From NCBI GenBank assembly GCA_034180455.1, contig JAXFOG010000002.1:71148-135147 (forward strand): DNA of 64,000 bases. The letters are read 5' to 3'. A program made the position numbers and the translations under genes. Positions 1 to 8,079 of the stretch are shown piece by piece; within the stretch, counting starts at the first letter, position 1, and every line of letters starts with the position of its first letter. This stretch comes from JAAZPT01 sp034180455 (GTDB taxonomy: Bacteria; Bacillota; Clostridia; Christensenellales; Aristaeellaceae). The notes under the pieces were generated by a model, which saw nothing but the letters and a program-made list of their open reading frames with translations, had not been told where the DNA came from and did no database searches.

Positions 1-986
1 GTACTGATTTGACCTTTATTTTCTAAATTCAAATAATGTGAAAATTGACTGCTCGTGCGTAAGTTTATTGCTTTTCCATTTTCAAAAAGCGTGTATTTTT
101 CTAGTATCTTGCCTTCATGATCTACTGGCTTTGCATATAAAGAACTTGGTAATGCTGGATCAAGAGTTATATTAAGCTTGTTGTTTACAAACTGCTCACC
201 TTGTTTTACCTTACTTATATTCATATATATCATTTTGTCAGTAGCCTGGCTTAAATAAAAGAATAAAAGTTCTTCTACTGCATCACCACTAAGTAATACT
301 CTTGTATTTTCGAGCTTCTTGCAGTCTAATGCTTGGCTTCTTCCATCTGTTTCAGCAAGCTGCTTTTTAACTATTGTTTCCAAACGCTCTAAGTCAATGT
401 TAGGTAAATAATAATCATTAAATATCTCAACCAGTTCTTTGCCATAATTATTATCGCTAACTATTTCAAAGGTAAATTCGCTAAAAGGATAGCTAATGTC
501 AATACCTTCAGAAGTAACAGTCCTTTTTGTCTGCTCTATTGCAAATAGCTCGCATGAATTTATCTTTGACTTATATGGATATTCTTTGAATAAAATATTT
601 TGAATTTTAGAATAATTATTCTTTAAATCTTCTATATTGTTGTATTTTTTAACGCTTATAGGCTCTTTATTCTCATTTTTGGGTAGTGGATACCATTTAT
701 TTTTTACAAAGCCTGCACTAAATGCTGCTCTTTCAATTTTTTGTTCAAGTTCTGTGTCACTATCAGAGGGGGAAATGAGTACACTTGCATCGCCTCTGTA
801 TTTTACATTTTCTTCAGTGAAATCAACAAATATATTTAAAGCATATTCATGTACATCTGTTGCTCTGTTCATATCTAAGCGATCTTTTACAAAGAACAGC
901 TCTGCAGATGAAGACTTGGATTCTGAAATGATCCATGCAGATATATCTTTTTTGCTGTTTAATATAGTCTTAATTTTATTTAACAT
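1..986 (-). CDS. TldE/PmbA-family protein (partial)
   Basis: The reading frame opens with ATG at 986 and runs off the left edge, giving about 328 codons of a protein usually near 440 residues. Its start overlaps the stop of the tldD gene as TAATG, so the two are translationally coupled. The TldD/TldE pair forms a heterodimeric metalloprotease in which TldD carries the zinc and TldE is the partner that lacks the HExxxH motif. No HExxxH is visible in the part present, which fits TldE. The family processes small modified peptides in some bacteria, but its substrate here is unknown. The assignment rests on the tandem arrangement plus general similarity, including a run reading SGDAVEELLFYF typical of this family. 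Confidence 0.8.
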   Translation of the reverse strand, partial: MLNKIKTILNSKKDISAWIISESKSSSAELFFVKDRLDMNRATDVHEYALNIFVDFTEENVKYRGDASVLISPSDSDTELEQKIERAAFSAGFVKNKWYPLPKNENKEPISVKKYNNIEDLKNNYSKIQNILFKEYPYKSKINSCELFAIEQTKRTVTSEGIDISYPFSEFTFEIVSDNNYGKELVEIFNDYYLPNIDLERLETIVKKQLAETDGRSQALDCKKLENTRVLLSGDAVEELLFFYLSQATDKMIYMNISKVKQGEQFVNNKLNITLDPALPSSLYAKPVDHEGKILEKYTLFENGKAINLRTSSQFSHYLNLENKGQIS

Positions 987-2407
987 TAGCTTAATTTCCC
1001 CCTTGCCTTAATATATGAGCCACCAGTTGAGGTTTTTACCCATTCTTTCCATCCTTTTCCACAATAGCCAGAGCCGCATAGCTTAAGACCAGGTGAAACT
1101 GAGGAAATTGATTCAAGCAGATCTGGCACATAACCAGTAAGATATACAGGGCTAACTATTTTGCCAGTTAGCTTGCCGTTCTTTATCTCCCTGCCTTTGG
1201 AAGCAACACACTGTATACCCCAGTTCTTTGGGTCTTCCATGCCTGAAGAGAAGCCTTCAAGCAAATATCCGTGCTTTATGGATGCCATCATATCATCAAG
1301 GCTGTCTTCGCCCTCTTCAAAGAAGGTATTTGTCATTCTGGTATAAGCTTTGCGCTTATAGCTTTCTCTTTTTCCATTGCCAGTAGGAGCTACATTTAGC
1401 TGGAGTGCAGAGAGTTCATCACACATTCCAGATTTAAGAATTCCTTTTACAATAATCCTAGTATCACTTGCCAAATTTCCTTCATCGTCAAATAGATAAC
1501 TTGATACTTCATTGGCTGCAGATGCTCCATCATGCATGTTTATTAGGTCTGATGCCACACGCTTGTTCATATATTCCTGACCCTTTGCACGATGCTTTAC
1601 AAACATGTCCATTTCTGCGCCATGTCCAAATGCTTCATGCGCTATTAGACCTGTAAAGTCAGGATCACAAATTATATCGTACTCGCCTGGCACAAGCTTT
1701 TCAGCACTCAAAAGCTCTACTGCTCTTTTAGCAGCTTCTTCTGCAAGTGCAGGAATTTGTTTTGCAAGCTCAAATGAACATAGTCCAGATGTAGCCATAA
1801 ATTCTTGCTTTACTCCGTTGCTGCTAGAAGCATAAGCAATTCCATAGCCAGTAGCATATACATAACTCTGATATAAATCTCTATTTTTGGATAGGAATAA
1901 TTTATTTACTTGTGTAGCCGAAACCGTTAGGGTAAGCTGTACAAGTTCGTTATATTTTGCTTTTATCTTGTCGTGAGCTTCGGTAAAACTTTTTATTATT
2001 TCGTTCGCATCTTCCTCACCTGGAAGTATCTCAGCTTCACCAACCTCGAAAATTTGAAGCTCGCTATCCTCAGGCTGATTGCTATAATGAAGACCTTTTC
2101 CACACTCCAAGAAAGCTTTTCTATCCTCTTTGGCAATTTCATTCATTTTATTACAAATTAGATCGACATCAATCTCGTTGAAAGAGTATTCACTAAATCC
2201 ACAGTCTTGAAAAACTCTTAGCACAAAGCCTCTTTGCGCATCTCTTGATGGACCCACTACTGTACCACTTGTACCTACAACATAAGATCCACCACTTACA
2301 TCGATTCCAAGTATTGATACATAATTATAGTTTTGGCTTAATTTTTCAATGATCTCTTTTAGAAGACCCTTGTTATCAAGCAAAAAATTTGAAGTCTTTA
2401 ATTTCAT
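986..2407 (-). CDS. tldD: TldD-family metalloprotease
   Basis: This is a 473-residue cytoplasmic TldD-type peptidase. The zinc motif HExxxH reads HEAFGH at about residues 256-261, followed by GAEMD, and the C-terminal half has the glycine-rich segments (GLKLCGSGYCGK) common to the family. I chose ATG 2407 because AAAGGAGAGG lies just upstream; a longer frame to 2446 exists but has no ribosome-binding site. The tldE partner follows directly and overlaps by one base. The family is known for protease activity on modified peptides such as microcin B17 and on CcdA, but there is no peptide-modification gene in this window, so a general proteolytic role is inferred. High confidence in the family. 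Confidence 0.92.
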   Translation of the reverse strand: MKLKTSNFLLDNKGLLKEIIEKLSQNYNYVSILGIDVSGGSYVVGTSGTVVGPSRDAQRGFVLRVFQDCGFSEYSFNEIDVDLICNKMNEIAKEDRKAFLECGKGLHYSNQPEDSELQIFEVGEAEILPGEEDANEIIKSFTEAHDKIKAKYNELVQLTLTVSATQVNKLFLSKNRDLYQSYVYATGYGIAYASSSNGVKQEFMATSGLCSFELAKQIPALAEEAAKRAVELLSAEKLVPGEYDIICDPDFTGLIAHEAFGHGAEMDMFVKHRAKGQEYMNKRVASDLINMHDGASAANEVSSYLFDDEGNLASDTRIIVKGILKSGMCDELSALQLNVAPTGNGKRESYKRKAYTRMTNTFFEEGEDSLDDMMASIKHGYLLEGFSSGMEDPKNWGIQCVASKGREIKNGKLTGKIVSPVYLTGYVPDLLESISSVSPGLKLCGSGYCGKGWKEWVKTSTGGSYIKARGKLS

Positions 2408-2543
2408 ATACCTCTCCTTTATTTCAATTAGTCTATTATAACACATATGAATAATAATAAAAAGGATACTAACTAATCACAATATATAATAAAAAAATTA
2501 CTTTAAAAGTTTTATCAATAACTATTAAATAGTTGTGATTTTA

Positions 2544-2572
2544 TTGATAAAGCTACTATATCGTAGTATAAT
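2544..2572 (+). promoter_or_regulatory. Sigma-A type promoter for the small gene at 2690
   Basis: TTGATA at 2544-2549, a 17-base spacer and TATAAT at 2567-2572. The spacer holds an inverted repeat CTAC-N6-GTAG. The transcript would have a leader of more than 100 bases containing a hairpin (2613-2623 pairing with 2638-2648). Confidence 0.7.
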
Positions 2573-2612
2573 TATTGGTAGAGTTAATTAAAAAACGCTT
2601 TATAATATAAAA

Positions 2613-2648
2613 AATTTGTAAAAAATTAGTATAATGATTTTACAAATT
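2613..2648 (+). promoter_or_regulatory. Hairpin in the 5' leader of the small gene
   Basis: An 11-base perfect inverted repeat (AATTTGTAAAA pairing with TTTTACAAATT) with a 14-base loop lies between the promoter and ribosome-binding site of the gene at 2690. It could affect translation or mRNA stability; its role is inferred only. Confidence 0.4.
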
Positions 2649-2689
2649 ATTTATATCATTATGGTATTGCAAGAAAGGTGGTATGTATT

Positions 2690-2944
2690 ATGGACCTGCA
2701 AACATTTAAATATAAGTTTATTGATTATGATATGACAGCAATAACAGTCAACTGGTTATTAAATCGCAAGCCATGCGAATTAACACATTTTTTTGATGGC
2801 GACTATAAGGACTATAAGTTCAAAAATCTTGAAGAAGCGTTTGAGTTTGAAATCGACGGAAAAAAAGTAAAAGACTATATACAAGATGAAAATTTTAACT
2901 TTACAATTGACTTAATAGAACCTGATTGGCCAGAAGTACCTTAA
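2690..2944 (+). CDS. Small acidic protein of unknown function
   Basis: An 84-residue acidic, soluble protein that I do not recognise. ATG 2690 is preferred because AAAGGTGG (2674-2681) sits 8 bases upstream; a GTG at 2678 would overlap that ribosome-binding site. The protein has an N-terminal half with aromatic residues and a C-terminal half rich in Asp/Glu, ending in IEPDWPEVP. A good promoter and a long structured leader precede it, so it is probably expressed. It stands alone at the edge of a decayed phage region, and could be either a resident orphan or the last intact gene of that element. No function is proposed. Confidence 0.6.
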   Translation: MDLQTFKYKFIDYDMTAITVNWLLNRKPCELTHFFDGDYKDYKFKNLEEAFEFEIDGKKVKDYIQDENFNFTIDLIEPDWPEVP

Positions 2945-3531
2945 AAATAACATATACGTACACAGAATAGATAACATTAGGTAGGGATGAAATGCGCTAT
3001 GGTATGATAGATTTCAATTTGAATAAAGCTGATTATTGAAATAGTTGAATCATCAAAGACAAATCAAGTGGCAAGCGAAAAAGCAAAAAACCTTTAGATA
3101 AATAAAAAAAGCTTGTAAATAATTACAAGCCCAAACATAAAATGTATTGAGTGCCTACCCACTCAGTACATATATATAATAACAGTTTCTAGGTATGATG
3201 TCAAAGATATAAAATTTTAATAAAAATAAAACTACAATATCCGTTATATTATGCAGTAAAAGTAAAATTCATATAAATAGAATGGTTCAGAAAACTCAAG
3301 TAATATATATTTTATAATGAATAAAAAAATCTAGCCAAAGAAACTTGTGTTTAGGAGACATCTCATTGGAAAATGCCGCACAAACTGATAGAGGCATGAG
3401 TATTTATTTTAACAAGGCGAGCATTGAGAAGATAAATATTAACCACTGTGGAGTGATGTACTGGAAGATGATGATTATTATAAATGGACGGGAGATATAT
3501 ATCCTATTAAGTGTGAAGATTGTGGAGCAAT
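2945..3531. other. Decayed phage-like sequence without an intact gene
   Basis: No complete gene is visible in this stretch. Short open runs remain: one at about 3025-3092 encodes LIIEIVESSKTNQVASEKAK before a stop, and a second at 3345-3450 continues, after a frame change, into a segment ending in KCEDCGAINEFEDCDID at 3562. That last segment has two CxxC-like cysteine clusters, as in a small zinc ribbon. A hairpin GCTTGTAA-N4-TTACAAGC at 3111-3130 has a T-run only on the minus-strand transcript. These look like the worn remains of small phage genes; the phage link comes from the tape-measure stump at 5722 rather than from these runs alone. Confidence 0.45.
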
Positions 3532-3621
3532 AAACGAATTTGAAGATTGTGATATAGATTGATGAAAAGAGCTATAAAAAAAGCGCCTTAGGGTGCTTTT
3601 TTGATACTAAAGAGTATCGCC
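3532..3621 (+). repeat. Direct repeat, copy 1 (gene end plus terminator)
   Basis: This 90-base block recurs at 5103-5192 with only two mismatches visible by eye. It contains the last codons of a small gene (NEFEDCDID, stop), then a hairpin AAGCGCC-N4-GGTGCTT flanked by A and T runs, which works as a bidirectional terminator. The two copies flank the higBA module. Confidence 0.9.
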
Positions 3622-3674
3622 GCAGAGCGAGAAAAATGCATATGATAAAATATATTATATAGCAGAATATATTT

Positions 3675-3714
3675 AAAAATACTGATTTTATTTATAAAAA
3701 TCAGTATTTTTTTA
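3675..3714 (+). terminator. Rho-independent terminator upstream of higB
   Basis: The arms AAAAATACTGATTT and AAATCAGTATTTTT form a long A/T-rich hairpin followed by further T residues. It insulates the higBA promoter from upstream transcription. Confidence 0.7.
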
Positions 3715-3723
3715 TAAAAAAGC

Positions 3724-3770
3724 TTGTATTATGTTTTATCATCTGATATAATTAAATTAACCTTAAAGGT
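3724..3770 (+). promoter_or_regulatory. higBA promoter and probable HigA operator
   Basis: TTGTAT (3724-3729), 17-base spacer, TATAAT (3747-3752), followed at 3760-3770 by the palindrome ACCTT-A-AAGGT, near the expected start of transcription. HigA-type antitoxins repress their own operon by binding such a palindrome; binding here is inferred. Confidence 0.6.
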
Positions 3771-3791
3771 ACATAAATAAGGGAAATAATA

Positions 3792-4085
3792 ATGGATATT
3801 AAGTATAGTAACAACAGAATTGAAAGAGCTTGTACTGATTTTACATATGCAGTTGTAAAGTATGGAGATAAAAATGCTTCTAGACTAGTTCAAAGAATTA
3901 AGGAAATTAAAGCTGCTAGTTCCATTGAATTTATGATTGAGCATCGAATAGGAAGATGTCACCCTTTAAAAGGGGATAGAAAAAATCAATATGGTTTAGA
4001 TTTGGTACATCCAGCAAGATTAGTAATTGAAAAGACACAAAATGGATATGTTGTTTTAGTAATAGAGATAGTAGACTATCATTAG
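3792..4085 (+). CDS. higB: HigB-like RelE/ParE-superfamily toxin
   Basis: A 97-residue basic protein in the toxin-first order typical of higBA. The middle shows EHRIGRCHPLKGDRKNQYGLDL followed by HPARLVIE, the pattern of HigB mRNA interferases (plasmid-maintenance killer proteins), which cleave mRNA on the ribosome. The start is ATG 3792 with AAGGGA upstream. The antitoxin begins 10 bases after the stop. The toxin frame is intact while the antitoxin is broken, so either the retained N-terminal half of HigA still neutralises it or the toxin is weak or inactive. Module lies between two direct repeats. Confidence 0.85.
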   Translation: MDIKYSNNRIERACTDFTYAVVKYGDKNASRLVQRIKEIKAASSIEFMIEHRIGRCHPLKGDRKNQYGLDLVHPARLVIEKTQNGYVVLVIEIVDYH

Positions 4086-4095
4086 GAGGTAATAT

Positions 4096-5102
4096 ATGAT
4101 ATATAGCAAAAATTATGTGGCTGTTCCACCTGGAGAGACCATCAGAGAATTATTGGAAGACAAAGAAATGACACAGAAAGAATTCGCTATGAGAATGGAT
4201 ATTTCAGAAAAGCACGCTTCTAACCTTATAAATGGAAAAGTACAACTTACAGCAAGCATAGCTCAAAAACTTTACTATGTCTTAGGGCCAGATGCTAGTT
4301 TCTGGAATAATTTAGAAGCGCAGTATAGGCAAGATTTGGAACTTGTAAAAGAAGAAAATGAGATTCCAGATGATTTGCAATATGCTCAAAAAATACCCTA
4401 TGAAGCATTGGTTGAAGCTGGTATGATAGCTGATACGAATAGTAACAAGAAAAAGGTATATGAATTAAGAAAATTGTTTGCTGTTTCCAACTTGAAAATA
4501 TTGTTTGAAAAATAGAAAAATATTAGTAGTATTAATATTTGACCAAAATTTGAGCTTTACAAGCTAGAAATATTAATGTTTCCAGTATAAGTGTAAAAAA
4601 ACTTGTTTCGAGAATAGTAGAAATAAGAAAGCTAACTTTACTTAAACAGGAAGAATACTTGCCAATGCTTAATTCTATATTTGCAGATTGTGAAATCGCT
4701 CTTGTAATTATGCCTAGCATGTCTAATTCGTATTTTTGTGGTGTAACTTTTCCAATGTTAAATAAGATAGTGATGGTAATAACACCTAGAGGTAAAGAGG
4801 CTGATAGATTTTGGTTCACATTATTTCATGAAATAGGTCATGTCGTAAATAGACATTATAAAAATAGCAATTATTCTGAAGATAATGAGGCTATATGTGA
4901 TGAGTTTGCGAGAAATGCATTGATTCCATCAAAAGAATATAATTTGTTTATTTCAAAAGGACTATTTACATTTAATTCAATCAATTCTTTTGCTGGTTCC
5001 ATTGATATTGATCCCGGAATCGTGGTAGGAAGACTCATGAAAGATGGATATGTTGATTATACGTCAGAACTAAGAATGCTGAAAAAGGAAATTATTCTTT
5101 AA
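4096..5102 (+). pseudogene. higA: Broken HigA antitoxin with ImmA/IrrE-type protease domain
   Basis: The first frame (4096-4515, 139 residues) carries an XRE helix-turn-helix at about residues 13-65 (MTQKEFAMRMDISEKHASNL) in the HigA arrangement, then stops. A second frame open from 4554 to 5102 carries an ImmA/IrrE-type metalloprotease domain: DRFWFTLFHEIGHVVN with the HEIGH zinc motif, then DEFARNALIP. Intact relatives are single chains of roughly 370 residues. Here there is a frame change and a stop near 4551, and the spacer between the two domains looks short, so an internal deletion is likely. The N-terminal part with AGGAGG before ATG 4096 could still make a DNA-binding antitoxin. The C-terminal part has only a TTG at 4659 and no clear ribosome-binding site. 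Confidence 0.85.
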
Positions 5103-5192
5103 AAACGAATTTGAAGATTGTGATACAGATTGATGAAAAGAGCTATAAAAAAAGCGCCTTAGGGTGCTTTTTTGATACTAAAGAGTCTCGCC
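5103..5192 (+). repeat. Direct repeat, copy 2 (gene end plus terminator)
   Basis: Matches 3532-3621 at a constant offset of 1571 bases with two substitutions. It again encodes the gene tail NEFEDCDTD plus stop and the AAGCGCC/GGTGCTT terminator hairpin. The duplication brackets the terminator and higBA module between 3622 and 5102. Confidence 0.9.
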
Positions 5193-5280
5193 TATGGGAG
5201 AATTTAATAATAGGCAGACAGCGAATAAACTAATGAATTAGGCGAGGTAATATAGTAATTTAGGATTGGGAGAACAAAAA

Positions 5281-5296
5281 AGACACCGAAGTGTCT
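5281..5296 (-). terminator. UUCG-loop terminator
   Basis: On the minus strand AGACAC-TTCG-GTGTCT is followed by TTTTTTGTTCT, a classic terminator with a stable UUCG tetraloop. It overlaps the stop codon of the small membrane gene that it ends. Confidence 0.85.
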
Positions 5297-5636
5297 ATTT
5301 ATAATAATAATTATATAATTTTTGATAACATTCAAGCAGTCCTTCGGTTGCATTTAAATTACTTGTAACAAATCTTAATTGTTGCTCATCTGTATTATTT
5401 TTTATTAATTCAAGTTTTTGCCGGCGCAATTCTTCAATTTCTTTTTTTAAATTTTCTAATTTTTGCTCGGCTTCTTTTATATCGTGTGTAGCACGATATT
5501 CAGCAATTTCTTTTTTTTCTCTGATTTTAGAACTAATAAGAATATAAATTATAATTAATGGAGAAAGAAGAACTACAATAACAATTCCAATAAACGTAGG
5601 GGTTGTAGCCCACGCAAGAGATTGAATAATAGCCAT
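5295..5636 (-). CDS. Small membrane protein with coiled coil
   Basis: A 113-residue protein with one strong transmembrane helix (about residues 12-37, FIGIVIVVLLSPLIIIYILI) followed by a highly charged coiled-coil (about 38-85, rich in Lys/Glu with IKEAEQKLENLKKEIEELRR). ATG 5636 is preferred over GTG 5645 because AAAGGTGTG stands at the right distance. It has its own strong terminator. It lies on the opposite strand to the phage remnants and the higBA module. The shape resembles small phage or plasmid membrane proteins and also stress-response anchors, but I recognise no family and assign no function. Confidence 0.65.
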   Translation of the reverse strand: MAIIQSLAWATTPTFIGIVIVVLLSPLIIIYILISSKIREKKEIAEYRATHDIKEAEQKLENLKKEIEELRRQKLELIKNNTDEQQLRFVTSNLNATEGLLECYQKLYNYYYK

Positions 5637-5721
5637 ATAATTCACACCTTTATAATATTTCTTTAGTAATATTATACCACATTAACAGATAAAAACAATA
5701 AAAATTGATAGGAGACAGACA

Positions 5722-5961
5722 ATGGCAGACATAGGGGATCTAATAGTAAGGCTTAATATGGATGTAGGCGGAGCGAGAAAGTCGCTTACTTCAATAGCAC
5801 AAGGATTCAAAGGCTTAAATGGAGTAGTTAAGGCTGCTTCACTTGGAATACAGAATTTTGGAGAGAGGTTAGAGAAATTAGAGACAAGAAAAAACTCACT
5901 TCAATCAATAGCAAGCAATTCCCACAAAAAAAGAAACAGCCATCAAATGACTGTCTTCTAA
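5722..5961 (+). pseudogene. Truncated phage tail tape-measure protein
   Basis: The frame begins with ATG 5722 after GGAGACAGA and encodes about 62 residues that look like the extreme N-terminus of a phage tail tape-measure protein (MADIGDLIVRLNMDVGGARK, then repeated small hydrophobic stretches). Real tape-measure genes are thousands of bases long. The last ~20 codons read into the terminator of the adjoining tRNA operon (5925-5954), so the phage sequence ends between about 5905 and 5925. This marks the edge of a prophage remnant ending beside tRNA genes. Family call is by resemblance of the N-terminus only. Confidence 0.6.
5925..5954 (-). terminator. Terminator of the tRNA-Gln/tRNA-Glu operon
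   Basis: On the minus strand ACAGTCA-N5-TGGCTGT forms a 7-pair stem (one G-T) followed by TTCTTTTTTT. It lies 28 bases past the end of tRNA-Glu. Confidence 0.75.
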
Positions 5962-5981
5962 TCTTTTAAGCTCATTTAGCT

Positions 5982-6057
5982 TGGTACCTCCAACGGGATT
6001 TGAACCCGTGTTTCCGCCTTGAGAGGGCGACGTCCTAGGCCGCTAGACCATGGAGGC
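5982..6057 (-). tRNA. tRNA-Glu (CTC)
   Basis: A 76-base cloverleaf with GCCTCCA/TGGAGGT acceptor arms, discriminator A and encoded CCA. The anticodon stem CGCC/GGCG encloses loop CTCTCAA, giving anticodon CTC for glutamate codon GAG. The TpsiC arm is ACGGG TTCAAAT CCCGT. Confidence 0.93.
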
Positions 6058-6060
6058 GTT

Positions 6061-6134
6061 TGGCTGGGGAAATAGGATTCGAACCCATACAATGCGAGTC
6101 AGAGTCGCAGGTGCTACCGTTACACAATTCCCCA
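6061..6134 (-). tRNA. tRNA-Gln (CTG)
   Basis: A 74-base cloverleaf with TGGGGAA/TTTCCCCA acceptor arms and encoded CCA. Anticodon stem TGCGA/TCGCA with loop CTCTGAC gives anticodon CTG for glutamine codon CAG. It is three bases upstream of tRNA-Glu in the same transcript. Confidence 0.93.
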
Positions 6135-6151
6135 AAGCGAATGCAAGATGT

Positions 6152-6180
6152 ATTTTACATTAATACAATTGCATTGTCAA
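6152..6180 (-). promoter_or_regulatory. Promoter of the tRNA operon
   Basis: On the minus strand TTGACA (6180-6175), 17-base spacer, TAAAAT (6157-6152), about 18 bases upstream of tRNA-Gln. Confidence 0.8.
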
Positions 6181-6251
6181 GTATAAAAATTATATATATA
6201 ACTTGAAAATTACTTTTTAAAATGTTAATATTATCTAGAGAAGAGACAACT

Positions 6252-7124
6252 CTAATAATAAGAATTCTGGGCTTCTTGGCGATTTCCAGACATACCTTGC
6301 ACAGAAAAGTTTTTATCTATGCATATTCCAGGATATAGATTCATTGTCTTTATAGCTCTGTATCTGCAGTGAGAAGCAAGCTTTCTCTGAGCGAGACTGC
6401 GCCTTTGCAAGGTTGTATAAAATGAGGTTACGCCTTGCTCGCGAAGTCTTAATATGCCATTTCTTATTAGCTCTCTTCCTATTCCTTTTTCTCTGTAGGC
6501 TGGCTCTACATAAATACCAAGCAACGTAGCAAGATTGTCATTACCATAGAATAGTGCTTCACCAACGCAGTAATTATTCAGTACCATACCAATTGCCAAA
6601 TAATTCTTGCTGCTTCTGCATTTTTTTAGAGTTTCAAGAGAAATGGGGTGTAATAGATACTCGTTGTATCTATTTACTATCATTGTGAGATCTGTATCTG
6701 TGTCTGATGGAATGTTCTGTATGCTAAATCCGTAGTATGAAAGATTATACTTCATATTTAATGGAGTATTTATCTGAATAATTTCATCTCTGTCGTTGTT
6801 TTGAAGACCAGCATATGTATAAAATTGCAAGCTTTCTACATCGTCAGGATTCACCTTTGTATATATGCGGGCATTATACATAGGATATGCTGTAGTACAT
6901 AGCTGGTAAGCTCTAGCCATAATTGATCCAAAAAGCTTTGCCCTTACGCTATCTTCAGCATTTATGGTAAAATATATATTAAGTGGGTAGCTTGCAGAAA
7001 ATTTTGGATTTAGGCTTACGGTTAGTAGGGCCTTGCCAATTGCTTTGTCGCTCTCATCAAGAGCGTAAAAAATATTTTCCTTGCTAACTCCGTTTTCATC
7101 AACATTGGGATTTGCTATTCTCAT
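6252..7124 (-). CDS. GNAT-family N-acetyltransferase (tandem-domain form)
   Basis: A 290-residue protein with a GNAT acetyl-CoA binding motif in the C-terminal half: LLGIYVEPAYREKGIGRELI, the V-x-P-x-[YF]-R-x-x-G-[IV]-G pattern, at about residues 200-220. The N-terminal half (about 1-130) has the same general look (ALDESDKAIGKALLTV followed by a helix and Asn/Asp loop) and is probably a decayed second GNAT fold. The substrate cannot be told. The start ATG 7124 follows GAGGTAATT. It is divergently placed from the yitT gene with 88 bases between them. High confidence in the fold, none in the substrate. Confidence 0.8.
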   Translation of the reverse strand: MRIANPNVDENGVSKENIFYALDESDKAIGKALLTVSLNPKFSASYPLNIYFTINAEDSVRAKLFGSIMARAYQLCTTAYPMYNARIYTKVNPDDVESLQFYTYAGLQNNDRDEIIQINTPLNMKYNLSYYGFSIQNIPSDTDTDLTMIVNRYNEYLLHPISLETLKKCRSSKNYLAIGMVLNNYCVGEALFYGNDNLATLLGIYVEPAYREKGIGRELIRNGILRLREQGVTSFYTTLQRRSLAQRKLASHCRYRAIKTMNLYPGICIDKNFSVQGMSGNRQEAQNSYY

Positions 7125-7212
7125 TTGATAATTACCTCACATCAGTTTAAAGCTTTTATATCTTACAACATTTTAATAATTATTGCAAGTTTTTAATATT
7201 TAAGGAGCGTAT

Positions 7213-8079
7213 ATGAAAAAAAACGAAACAAACAAAGACACCTTTTTAACATATCTTAACATCCTAATCGGATGTATACTTGGTGCGGCTGCGTATCCAT
7301 TGTTTCTTGTTCCTAATGAGGTGGCTCCAGGAGGGGTTACTGGTCTTACTACAATATTAAATATTGCTTTTGGATGGCCAGTAGGTACTACAAGCTTGAT
7401 TCTTAATATACCTTTGTTTTTGCTTTGTTTTACCCAGCTTGGTAAAAAATTTTTTTTGAAGTCATTAGGTGCAACTGTTATTTTTTCACTTCTGATTGAT
7501 ATTTTTTCTACATTTATGACTCCTCTTACACACAATACATTTTTAGCAACTATTTATGGCGGTTTGATGCTAGGATTAGGTTTAGGATTTATACTTAAAG
7601 GTGGAGCGACTACTGGTGGTACAGACCTTAGTGCCAAATTGCTTCACAAAAAAATTTCATTTTTAAGTATAGGTAATTTAATATTGATACAAGATGCGGT
7701 AGTTGTAATGCTTGCAGGAATTGTAATAAATATAGAGCAAGCTCTTTACTCTACAATAAATATAATTCTTATAACTATGCTTGTTGATGCTACTATGCAA
7801 GGCTTTAATCGTGCAAAGGCATGTTATGTATTTTCATCAAAGAATTTAGAAATCAAAGAAAGCCTTATGAAACGCATTAATAGAGGAACAACTCTTATTG
7901 AATCTAGAGGTGGCTATACTATGGTTGATAAACCTATACTTCTTTGTATTGCCCATCCAAGAGAAATTTATGAAATAAAAAACCTAGTAAAAGAAATTGA
8001 TGAAAAAGCATTTATGTTCATAACTCCTGCTACTGAAGTGCTAGGAGAAGGGTTTAAAAATTTAAGGGAGCAGCAATGA
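7213..8079 (+). CDS. YitT-family membrane protein
   Basis: A 288-residue protein with five or six hydrophobic helices in the first ~200 residues and a soluble C-terminal domain (about 205-288). This is the usual YitT layout: an N-terminal membrane part with glycine-rich segments (LVPNEVAPGGVTGLTTIL and LKGGATTGGTDL) and a C-terminal DUF2179 domain (ITPATEVLGEGF near the end). Members are of unclear function, with a transport role suspected. The ATG overlaps nothing upstream and follows AAGGAG. Its stop region overlaps the start of murQ as ATGA, so the two genes are one operon. Confidence 0.88.
   Translation: MKKNETNKDTFLTYLNILIGCILGAAAYPLFLVPNEVAPGGVTGLTTILNIAFGWPVGTTSLILNIPLFLLCFTQLGKKFFLKSLGATVIFSLLIDIFSTFMTPLTHNTFLATIYGGLMLGLGLGFILKGGATTGGTDLSAKLLHKKISFLSIGNLILIQDAVVVMLAGIVINIEQALYSTINIILITMLVDATMQGFNRAKACYVFSSKNLEIKESLMKRINRGTTLIESRGGYTMVDKPILLCIAHPREIYEIKNLVKEIDEKAFMFITPATEVLGEGFKNLREQQ

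Noticed and set aside
637..1011. 124-residue plus-strand open frame
   Set aside because: Antisense shadow of tldE; no ribosome-binding site.
3345..3533. 62-residue open frame treated as a gene
   Set aside because: No ribosome-binding site; its sequence continues in another frame into the gene tail in the direct repeat, so it is debris rather than a gene.
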